A stretch of DNA of 64,000 bases, taken from Amycolatopsis nalaikhensis. Lineage in GTDB: Bacteria; Actinomycetota; Actinomycetes; Mycobacteriales; Pseudonocardiaceae. Of this stretch, positions 35,114 to 41,514 are shown piece by piece. The translations under genes and the position numbers were made by a program. The notes beneath the pieces were generated by a model. The model was not told the origin of the DNA. It was given only the letters and a program-made list of their open reading frames with translations, and did no database searches. Position 1 is the stretch's first letter. Each line of letters starts with the position of its first letter. The DNA lies in the NCBI RefSeq assembly GCF_030264295.1, contig NZ_CP127173.1, positions 8,067,501-8,131,500 of the forward strand, given 5' to 3'.

Positions 35114-35808
35114 AGCACCTGGCCCGTCGGCCGGACCATGATCTCGTTGACGTCCACCGACGGCGGCTGCTGCAGCGCGTACAACACCGCGCGGCCGATG
35201 TCCTCGGCCGCCAGCATCGGCTTGGCTCGCTGGGCGTCGGTGAGGATGTCCGTGTCCGTGATGCCCGGGTTGATCAGCGTCACCCGCACCCCCGTGCCGA
35301 CCGCCTCCTCGCGGATCGCCCCGGCCATCCCCGTCACGGCCCACTTCGTCGCCGAGTAGAGGCTCGCGTTGCGGATGTAGCGCCCGGCCACCGAGCCGGT
35401 GATCAGCAGGTGCCCCGCCGTCTCCTTGAGCGCGGGCAGCGCCGCGCGAGCCGTGTACGCCGCGCCCAGCACGTTCGTGCGGACCATGTCCTCCCACGCC
35501 CGTGGGTCGGGGTCGTCGGTGCCGAAGAACGACGTCCCCACCCCGATCCCGGCGTTGGCGAACGCCGCGTCGAGGCGGCCGAACCGGTCCACCGTCTCGG
35601 CGACGGCTCCGGAAATCGCGGGCCAGTCGGCGACGTCCGCGCCGAGGGCCAGCGCCCGGTCTTCGCCGAGCTCGGCGGCGAGCGAGGCGACGGACTCCGC
35701 CTTGCGTGCGACGAGAGCGAGCCGGAACCCGGCCGCGGCGGCCAGCCGCGCGGTGGCGGCCCCCAGGCCGCGGGACGCGCCGGTCACGAGGAGAACACGA
35801 TCATCCAT
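35110..35808 (-). CDS. SDR-family oxidoreductase
   Basis: A 232-residue classical short-chain dehydrogenase. The cofactor motif TGASRGLG (residues 9-16), NAG at about 85-87 and the catalytic YSATK are present with the preceding Ser (GSVAG). The Arg in LVARKAE after strand 2 suggests NADPH. It is divergent from the HxlR regulator, which most likely controls it. Confidence 0.9.
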   Translation of the reverse strand: MDDRVLLVTGASRGLGAATARLAAAAGFRLALVARKAESVASLAAELGEDRALALGADVADWPAISGAVAETVDRFGRLDAAFANAGIGVGTSFFGTDDPDPRAWEDMVRTNVLGAAYTARAALPALKETAGHLLITGSVAGRYIRNASLYSATKWAVTGMAGAIREEAVGTGVRVTLINPGITDTDILTDAQRAKPMLAAEDIGRAVLYALQQPPSVDVNEIMVRPTGQVL

Positions 35809-35821
35809 GCCGTCAGGCTAG

Positions 35822-35839
35822 CCCCGCGAACGCGCGGGG
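35822..35839. promoter_or_regulatory. Dyad between SDR and HxlR genes
   Basis: CCCCGCG (35822-35828) and CGCGGGG (35833-35839) form a perfect dyad with a 4-base centre in the 78-base divergent region, next to TACTCT (35843-35848), the likely -10 box of the HxlR gene. A candidate operator, but GC-rich hairpins are common here. Confidence 0.35.
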
Positions 35840-35886
35840 AGCTACTCTCCATCAGGAAGCGGGTCCCGCGACGAAGGAGGCAGCCG

Positions 35887-36282
35887 GTGGCGGACCAGCG
35901 AGATGCCTACCTCTCGGCGTGCCCGTCCCGGAAGCTCCTGGACGAGATCGCCGGCAAGTGGGTCAGCCTGATCCTGGTCGCGCTCGGTGACGGCCCGCAG
36001 CGCTACAGCGACCTTTCGCGGCGCATCGCCGGGGTCAGCCAGAAGATGCTCACCCAGACCCTGCGGGTCCTCGAACGGGACGGGCTCGTCCGCCGCGAAG
36101 TGACCGCGTCGGTGCCCGTCCGCGTCGACTATTCCCTTACGCCGCTTGGGGAAAGCCTGCGCGCGCTGATGGCCGGGTTCAAGGGGTGGGCCGAGGCTAA
36201 CTTCGACGCCGTGAGCAGCGCCCGCGCCGACTACGACGCGCGCACCCCGGACCTCACGATCGGGCCGGGCGGCGCGAGCTAG
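35887..36282 (+). CDS. HxlR-family transcriptional regulator
   Basis: A 131-residue winged-helix protein of the HxlR/MarR-like type: ACPSRKLLDEIAGKWVSLIL, then SDLSRRIAGVSQKMLTQTLR (recognition helix) and LVRREVTASVPVRVDYSLTPLG (wing). One cysteine (SACPSR) near the N-terminus is the usual redox-reactive position of this family, so it may sense quinones or electrophiles. The GTG start has a GGAGG nine bases upstream. Divergent from the SDR gene; its stop codon overlaps the TAGGCT -10 box of pafB. Confidence 0.9.
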   Translation: MADQRDAYLSACPSRKLLDEIAGKWVSLILVALGDGPQRYSDLSRRIAGVSQKMLTQTLRVLERDGLVRREVTASVPVRVDYSLTPLGESLRALMAGFKGWAEANFDAVSSARADYDARTPDLTIGPGGAS

Positions 36283-36285
36283 GCT
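36280..36285 (+). promoter_or_regulatory. TAGGCT -10 box of pafB
   Basis: TAGGCT (its TAG being the stop of the HxlR gene) lies seven bases before the pafB GTG at 36293; leaderless promoter. Confidence 0.5.
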
Positions 36286-36292
36286 CTACCGG

Positions 36293-37276
36293 GTGTCCAC
36301 CGCACGCGCCGAACGGCTGGTCAATCTGGTGCTGGCCCTCCTGTCCACCCGGCAGTACCTCACTGCCGAGCGGATTCGCGGCATCGTGCCCGGCTACGGC
36401 GACGCGGCCAGCGACGACGCCTTCTTCCGGACCTTCGAACGGGACAAGACCGAGCTGCGCGAGCTCGGCATCCCGCTGGAAACCGGCCGCAACTCCGCCT
36501 TCGACGCCATCGAGGGCTACCGCATCGCCCGCCGCGACTACGAGCTCGGCGAGATCGACCTCGCCCCCGACGAAGCCGCCGCCGTCGCGCTCGCCTCCCG
36601 GCTGTGGGACTCCCCGGAGCTGACCGGGCAGGCGCAGGGCGCCCTCGTGAAGCTGCGGGCCGCCGGGCTGGAGGTCGACGACCAGGCGCCCACCGTCGTC
36701 GAGCCGCGCGTGCGCGCCGAACCGGCGTTCGGGCCGCTGCTCGCCGCCGTGCAGAACGGCCAGGTGGTCAAGTTCGAGTACCGGCGCAGCGGCTCGCCGG
36801 AACGCCGGGTGCGCACCCTCGAGCCGTGGGGCGTCGTGTCGTGGAAGGCCCGCTGGTACGTCGTGGGGCACGACCGCGACCGCGGCGCCACCCGCTGCTT
36901 CCGCCTCTCCCGCGTCACCGGCCAGGTCCGCACCGTCGGCAAGCCCGGCGAGGTCAAGCGGCCCGAGGGCGTCAACCTGCTCAAGCTCGTGTCGGTCACC
37001 GGCGAGTCCGAGCCCAGCCCGGTGACGGCCGCGCGGCTGTGGGTCGCCGACGGCCGGGCCGCCGGGGTCCGCCGCCGCGGCACCGTCGTCGGCCGGTGCA
37101 CCGTCGACGGCGAAGAGGGCGACCTCGTCGAGATCGGGCTCTACTTCCCGGAGTCCGCCGCCGACTGGATCGCCGCGCAGGGCCCCGACGTCGTCGTGCT
37201 CGAACCCGACGTGCTGGCCAAGTCCGTCCAGGACCGGCTCGAAGCCGTCGTGGCCCGGCAGGGGAGCGGCCGGTGA
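36293..37276 (+). CDS. pafB: WYL-domain regulator PafB
   Basis: A 327-residue transcription regulator. The N-terminal winged helix (RAERLVNLVLALLSTRQYLT), a WYL domain (about 130-235; VVKFEYRRSG, EPWGVVSWKARWYVVGHDRD) and the C-terminal WCX domain are present. With PafC it forms the heterodimeric activator of the LexA/RecA-independent DNA-damage response in mycobacteria; WYL domains sense a nucleic-acid signal. It is not itself part of pupylation. The stop overlaps the pafC GTG (GTGA). Confidence 0.94.
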   Translation: MSTARAERLVNLVLALLSTRQYLTAERIRGIVPGYGDAASDDAFFRTFERDKTELRELGIPLETGRNSAFDAIEGYRIARRDYELGEIDLAPDEAAAVALASRLWDSPELTGQAQGALVKLRAAGLEVDDQAPTVVEPRVRAEPAFGPLLAAVQNGQVVKFEYRRSGSPERRVRTLEPWGVVSWKARWYVVGHDRDRGATRCFRLSRVTGQVRTVGKPGEVKRPEGVNLLKLVSVTGESEPSPVTAARLWVADGRAAGVRRRGTVVGRCTVDGEEGDLVEIGLYFPESAADWIAAQGPDVVVLEPDVLAKSVQDRLEAVVARQGSGR

Positions 37277-38253
37277 GCGGGTCCACCGACCGGATGTCGA
37301 GGCTGCTCGCCCTCGTGCCGTACCTGCTCGCGCGCCCGGGCATCCGCGTCGACGAGGCGGCGCACGACTTCGACGTCACGCCCAAGCAGCTGCGCAAGGA
37401 CCTCGAGCTGCTGTGGATGTGCGGGCTGCCCGGCTACGGGCCCGGCGACCTGATCGACCTGTCCTTCGAGGGCGACACGATCGTCGTCACCCACGACGCC
37501 GGGATGAACCGCCCGCTGCGGCTCACCGGTGGTGAGGCGACCGCGCTGCTGGTCGCGCTGCGGGCGCTGGCCGAGACGCCGGGCGTGGTCGACGGCGACG
37601 CCGTCCGCCGCTCCATCGCCAAGATCGAGTCCGCCGCCGGGCAGGCCCAGCCCGCCGGCGTGGTCGTCGGCGGTGGCGTGCGCGAAGGCAAGAAGACCGC
37701 GCGGACCCGCGAAGAGGTCGCCCAGGCCCTGCAGGACGGCCGGGCGCTGCGGATCCGCTACTACACCGCGTCGAAGGACCAGATCACCGAGCGCACGGTC
37801 GACCCGATGCGGTTGCTGATCGTCCAGGCCGTCGGCTACCTGGAGGCGTGGTGCCGACGCGCCGAGGGCGTCCGGCTGTTCCGGCTGGACCGGATCGACG
37901 AGCTGACGGTGCTCGACGAGCCGTCCCGGCCGCCCGCGCACGCCCACCCGACCGACATCTCCGACGGCGTCTTCCGCGAGCGGCCCGACCAGCGGGAGGC
38001 CGTGCTGGTCCTCGACCCGGACGCACGCTGGGTAGCCGAGTACTACCCGTGCGAGGAGCTCGACGAGCTCGACGGCGGCCGGCTGCGGATCCGGATGCGC
38101 TACGCCGACCAGTCCTGGATGGTGCGCCTGGTGCTGGGACTCGGCGGGGAAGCGCTGGTGGAGAGCCCGGCCGACCTCGCGTCGGACGTCGGCCGCCGGG
38201 CCGCCGACGCCGTGGCCCGAGCCCGTCACCTTCCGTCAACCTGCGACCACTAG
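37273..38253 (+). CDS. pafC: WYL-domain regulator PafC
   Basis: A 326-residue partner of PafB with the same layout: winged helix (MSRLLALVPYLLARPGIRVD), WYL domain (about 140-215; RALRIRYYTASKDQ and VGYLEAWCRRAEGVRLFRLDRI) and WCX domain (GGRLRIRMRYADQSWMVRLV). Translationally coupled to pafB by GTGA overlap, as expected for an obligate heterodimer. Its stop codon TAG is part of the TAGGCT box of the next gene. Confidence 0.94.
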   Translation: MSGSTDRMSRLLALVPYLLARPGIRVDEAAHDFDVTPKQLRKDLELLWMCGLPGYGPGDLIDLSFEGDTIVVTHDAGMNRPLRLTGGEATALLVALRALAETPGVVDGDAVRRSIAKIESAAGQAQPAGVVVGGGVREGKKTARTREEVAQALQDGRALRIRYYTASKDQITERTVDPMRLLIVQAVGYLEAWCRRAEGVRLFRLDRIDELTVLDEPSRPPAHAHPTDISDGVFRERPDQREAVLVLDPDARWVAEYYPCEELDELDGGRLRIRMRYADQSWMVRLVLGLGGEALVESPADLASDVGRRAADAVARARHLPSTCDH

Positions 38254-38262
38254 GCTGACCGC

Positions 38263-38475
38263 GTGCCGTACCTGCCCACCATCGTGCTCGCCGCGATCGG
38301 CCTGCTGCTGCTCCTGCTTCTGCTGGTCCGGACCGTCAAGGTCTTGCGTGCTTTCCGGCGGACCGCAAGCATGGTGGCTACGAACACCCAGGACCGGGCG
38401 GGGTTGATCCGCGCCCGGACGGCTGCGTTGCGCGTCGCGTTCGCGGAACGCCGCCGGTCTCCGGAAAACCAGTAA
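38263..38475 (+). CDS. Small single-pass membrane protein
   Basis: A 70-residue protein with one N-terminal helix (residues 6-24, IVLAAIGLLLLLLLLV) and a basic cytoplasmic tail (RTVKVLRAFRRT and RAGLIRARTAALRVAFAERRR). TAGGCT (38251-38256) lies six bases before the GTG, so it may have a leaderless promoter inside the end of pafC. A small gene at this place, between pafC and tatA, is conserved in relatives as far as I recall; function unknown. Confidence 0.7.
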   Translation: MPYLPTIVLAAIGLLLLLLLLVRTVKVLRAFRRTASMVATNTQDRAGLIRARTAALRVAFAERRRSPENQ

Positions 38476-38506
38476 CATCCCTACCAGACGCAGATAGGAG
38501 GCCACC

Positions 38507-38821
38507 ATGCTGAACGGATTGCAGCCGTGGCATTTGATCATCTTGGTGCTCGTCGTCGTGCTGCTGTTCGGGGCCAAGAGGCTTCCCGACGCGGCCCGGT
38601 CCATCGGCAAGTCCATGAAGATCTTCAAGGCCGAGACCAAGGACCTCACCGGCGACAAGTCCGCGGCGCACGATGACGCCGAGCCCGCCGAGACGAAGCA
38701 GATCCCGGCCACCCCCGCCGCCCCGGCTTCGACCGACCAGCAGGTCGCCGACCTGCAGCGGCAGCTCGACGAGCTGAAGAAGCAGCAGGCGGCCGACCAG
38801 CCGCAGAAGAACGCCAGCTGA
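38507..38821 (+). CDS. tatA: Sec-independent translocase subunit TatA
   Basis: A 104-residue Tat pore-forming subunit. One transmembrane helix (about 8-25, WHLIILVLVVVLLFGA), the hinge FGAKRLPDAARSIGKS and the amphipathic helix follow; the tail is charged with a glutamine-rich coil (QQVADLQRQLDELKKQQAA). It oligomerises around TatC to export folded proteins with twin-arginine signals. The ATG has an AGGAGG ribosome-binding site. tatC is 85 bases downstream, separated by a stable hairpin. Confidence 0.96.
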   Translation: MLNGLQPWHLIILVLVVVLLFGAKRLPDAARSIGKSMKIFKAETKDLTGDKSAAHDDAEPAETKQIPATPAAPASTDQQVADLQRQLDELKKQQAADQPQKNAS

Positions 38822-38851
38822 CGGCTGGGCCACACCCGGTCCCTGGTCCAC

Positions 38852-38877
38852 GGAGCGCGCCGGCCCCGGCGCGCTCC
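38852..38877 (+). terminator. Hairpin between tatA and tatC
   Basis: GGAGCGCGCCGG pairs perfectly with CCGGCGCGCTCC around a 2-base centre. No T-tract. It may attenuate transcription so that more TatA than TatC is made, or stabilise the tatA mRNA end. Confidence 0.6.
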
Positions 38878-38906
38878 GGCGGACACCGACGAGAACGGAA
38901 CATCCC

Positions 38907-39878
38907 GTGGCGGAACCCGCCTCCGGTAACGGTGACAGCCGCCGGTCGAAGCGGCGCAAGCGCAGCCGTCGCAGCAACCCCGACGGCACGATGACGCTCA
39001 TCGAGCACATCTACGAGTTCCGCCGCCGTCTCGGCTTCGCGCTGCTCGCCGTCGTCATCGGCGGCATCTTCGGGTTCATCTGGTTCAGCACCAAGCTGGG
39101 CCCGATCCCGTCGCTCGGCGACATCATGAAGGCGCCTTACTGCGCCATCCCGGCGGATCGCCGGCTCAACGGCGCCGCGGGCTGCCAGCTGCTGCAGACG
39201 GTGCCGTTCGAAGCGTTCATGATCCAGATCAAGGTGGGTGTCGCCGCCGGTGCGGTCGTGCTGTCCCCGGCGTGGCTCTACCAGCTGTGGGCCTTCATCG
39301 CGCCGGGCCTGTACTCGAAGGAACGCCGGTACGCGCTGACGTTCGTCGGGTTCGCCTCGGTGCTGTTCGCCGCGGGCGCCGTGCTCGCCTACATCCTGTT
39401 CCCGCACGCGCTGCAGCTGCTCATGGGCTTCGGCCAGGGCGAGTTCATCACGGCGCTGACCGCGGACAAGTACATCTCGTTCATGCTGTCGCTGCTGGTC
39501 ATCTTCGGGATCAGCTTCGAGCTGCCGCTGCTGGTCGTGATGCTCAACCGCGTCGGCGTGGTCAAGTACCGCCAGCTCAAGAAGTGGCGCCGCGGCATCG
39601 TGTTCGCGTTGTTCGTCTTCGCGGCCTTCGCCACCCCCGGCTCCGACCCGTTCTCCATGCTCGGCCTCGCCGGTGCCCTCACCGTGCTGTTCGAGATCGC
39701 CGTCCAGATGGCCCGCTTCCACGACCGGAAGCTCGACCAGGCCCGCGAGGACGAAGGCTGGGACAAGCTCGCCGACGACGAAGCCGCGCCGTTCGACTAC
39801 ACGCCGAGCACCATCGACGACGAGCCGTCCACCCCGACCGCGTCCGGCGGCCGGGCCAGCACCGACGACGTCACGTAG
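38907..39878 (+). CDS. tatC: Sec-independent translocase subunit TatC
   Basis: A 323-residue receptor for twin-arginine signal peptides. A basic N-terminus (SRRSKRRKRSRRS) is followed by MTLIEHIYEFRRRLGFALL with the conserved acidic residue, and six transmembrane segments (about 43-62, 105-130, 145-170, 190-215, 225-240, 245-265). The C-terminal tail of about 60 residues is acidic, as in many actinobacteria. The GTG start follows GAACGG; the stop codon shares its last base with the GTG of the lipid kinase (TAGTG). Confidence 0.95.
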   Translation: MAEPASGNGDSRRSKRRKRSRRSNPDGTMTLIEHIYEFRRRLGFALLAVVIGGIFGFIWFSTKLGPIPSLGDIMKAPYCAIPADRRLNGAAGCQLLQTVPFEAFMIQIKVGVAAGAVVLSPAWLYQLWAFIAPGLYSKERRYALTFVGFASVLFAAGAVLAYILFPHALQLLMGFGQGEFITALTADKYISFMLSLLVIFGISFELPLLVVMLNRVGVVKYRQLKKWRRGIVFALFVFAAFATPGSDPFSMLGLAGALTVLFEIAVQMARFHDRKLDQAREDEGWDKLADDEAAPFDYTPSTIDDEPSTPTASGGRASTDDVT

Positions 39879-40759
39879 TGGGGATCCACGCCGCGCTGGC
39901 CGTGCACCCGGCCTCGGGGCACGGCGCCGCCGCCCGGATCGCCGACACCGTCGCCGAGCGGCTGCGCACGGCGGTCGACCGCCTCGACGTCCTGGTCGCC
40001 ACCAGCGTCGAAGAGTCCCGTGAGCTGATGCGGACCTCGCACGACGCGGGCCTCGACGTCCTGATCGTGCTCGGCGGCGACGGCGCCGCTCACCAGGGAG
40101 TCCAGTTCTGCGCGAACCACGACGTCGCGCTCGGGCTGGTCCCGGCGGGCACCGGCAACGACTTCGCCCGCGCCCTCGGCGTCCCCGGTGAGCCGCTCGC
40201 GGCGGTCGATGCCCTGGTCGCGGCCCTGAAGTCCGGCGCGCGGCGGCGGATCGACCTCGGGCGCATCGGCGACACCTGGTTCGCGACGGTGCTGTGCGCG
40301 GGCTTCGACGCGAGCGTCAACGAACGCGCCAACCGGATGCGCTGGCCGTCCGGCCCGCGCCGCTACGACGTGGCGATCCTCGCCGAGCTGGCCGCCTTCC
40401 GCGCCCGCCCGGTGGTGGTCGACACCGGCAGCGAACGGCTGGAGCTCGACGCGACCCTGGTCGCCGTGGGCAACACCCCGTTCTACGGCGGCGGCGTGCC
40501 GATCTGCCCGACCGCCGACCCCGAGGACGGCGTCTTCGACGTCACGATCATCGGTCACGCCACCCGCCGCGGCCTGATCCGGATGCTGCCCGGCCTGCGC
40601 ACCGGAAAGCACCTCACGCACCCGGCGGTCCGCACGCTGCGCGCCCGCTCGGTTTCCCTGGACGGCAACACCTGGCCGGCCTACGCCGACGGCGAGCCGC
40701 AGGGGAGTGTCCCGGTGACGGCCAGCTGCGTCCCCGGCGCGCTGACCGTGCTCGCTTAG
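39878..40759 (+). CDS. Diacylglycerol/lipid kinase family protein
   Basis: A 293-residue soluble lipid kinase of the DagK/YegS family. Motifs NPASGHG-like (VHPASGHGAA), VLGGDGAAHQGVQ and VPAGTGNDFARALG form the ATP/catalytic core; the second domain ends with DGEPQGSVPV, whose aspartate binds metal. It phosphorylates a lipid or diacylglycerol; the substrate is not predictable. The start shares one base with the tatC stop, so it is translationally coupled to tatC. Convergent with the zinc-ribbon gene, overlapping by four bases. Confidence 0.9.
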   Translation: MGIHAALAVHPASGHGAAARIADTVAERLRTAVDRLDVLVATSVEESRELMRTSHDAGLDVLIVLGGDGAAHQGVQFCANHDVALGLVPAGTGNDFARALGVPGEPLAAVDALVAALKSGARRRIDLGRIGDTWFATVLCAGFDASVNERANRMRWPSGPRRYDVAILAELAAFRARPVVVDTGSERLELDATLVAVGNTPFYGGGVPICPTADPEDGVFDVTIIGHATRRGLIRMLPGLRTGKHLTHPAVRTLRARSVSLDGNTWPAYADGEPQGSVPVTASCVPGALTVLA

Positions 40760-41331
40760 GCGTCGTAGCCCCCGGCCCGCGCGACCAGCTGGCGGAAGTG
40801 CGCCGGGGTGAGCAGCCGTCCCGCGTCGGCGAAGTAGACCCCGCCGCAGCGGTGGCAGAACCAGCCCTGCTCCCACACCTGCTGGGCCGCGGGCACCCCA
40901 CGCCGCTGCTTGCGGTGCGCCCGCAGCTTGCGCACGTAGAGCCAGATCAGCACGCCGGCGGCGACGTAGACGCCCACCGCGGGCAGGGCCAGCACGGCGA
41001 AACCCAGGACCTTCGCGCCCGGGCCGCCGGGTGGCGGGTCGTCGGCCGCCGAGAACGGCAGCAGCAGGAAGCAGCTGCCGACCAGCGCCAGCGCGATCAC
41101 GGCCGCGAGCAGTCCGCCGTTGCGGCGCGGGGGAGGGAAGGGGTCCAGTGAGCGGGCGACGGCGGTCACCGAGACCCCGCTGACCTGGGAGCTCGTGTAG
41201 ACGACGCCGTCACCGGCCGGGACGGCGACCGTCGGGCCCTGGCCGCGGTAGAACGAGTGCCCGCCCTGGTACACCGCGGGCACGTGCTGCACCTGGTCGA
41301 GCTGGCCGCAGCTCGGACACGGTTCGGTCAT
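40756..41331 (-). CDS. Two-zinc-ribbon membrane protein of unknown function
   Basis: A 191-residue protein. Zinc-ribbon-like motifs lie at both ends: CPSCG at the N-terminus and WFCHRCGGVYF at the C-terminus, so one ribbon may be built from both. Two transmembrane helices in the middle (about 78-98 and 110-132) put both ends in the cytoplasm. Actinobacteria often keep such a gene beside tatC/helY; function unknown. The ATG at 41331 starts TEPCPSCGQLDQVQ; a longer in-frame ORF reaches 41385. Confidence 0.75.
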   Translation of the reverse strand: MTEPCPSCGQLDQVQHVPAVYQGGHSFYRGQGPTVAVPAGDGVVYTSSQVSGVSVTAVARSLDPFPPPRRNGGLLAAVIALALVGSCFLLLPFSAADDPPPGGPGAKVLGFAVLALPAVGVYVAAGVLIWLYVRKLRAHRKQRRGVPAAQQVWEQGWFCHRCGGVYFADAGRLLTPAHFRQLVARAGGYDA

Positions 41332-41393
41332 CGGGGCCTCCTCACGCCGCTCCGACGACGGACGACGCGAACCGGTTCCCGGCACATTCAGGT

Positions 41394-41409
41394 GTATAAC
41401 GACCTATAC
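41394..41409. promoter_or_regulatory. GTATAACGNCCTATAC motif (copy 3)
   Basis: GTATAACGACCTATAC in the 183-base divergent region between the zinc-ribbon gene (start 41331) and helY (start 41515). No close start codon follows, so here it may act on either gene at a distance. Confidence 0.55.
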
Positions 41410-41514
41410 CGCCGGGCCGGTTTCTTGATCAGCACGGGTCCGAGCCGCCGAAAAAACCCGCGGGGACCAGGAGCGACTCGCCGTCGGTCACGCGGCGTGC
41501 GGACCGGCGGGGGG

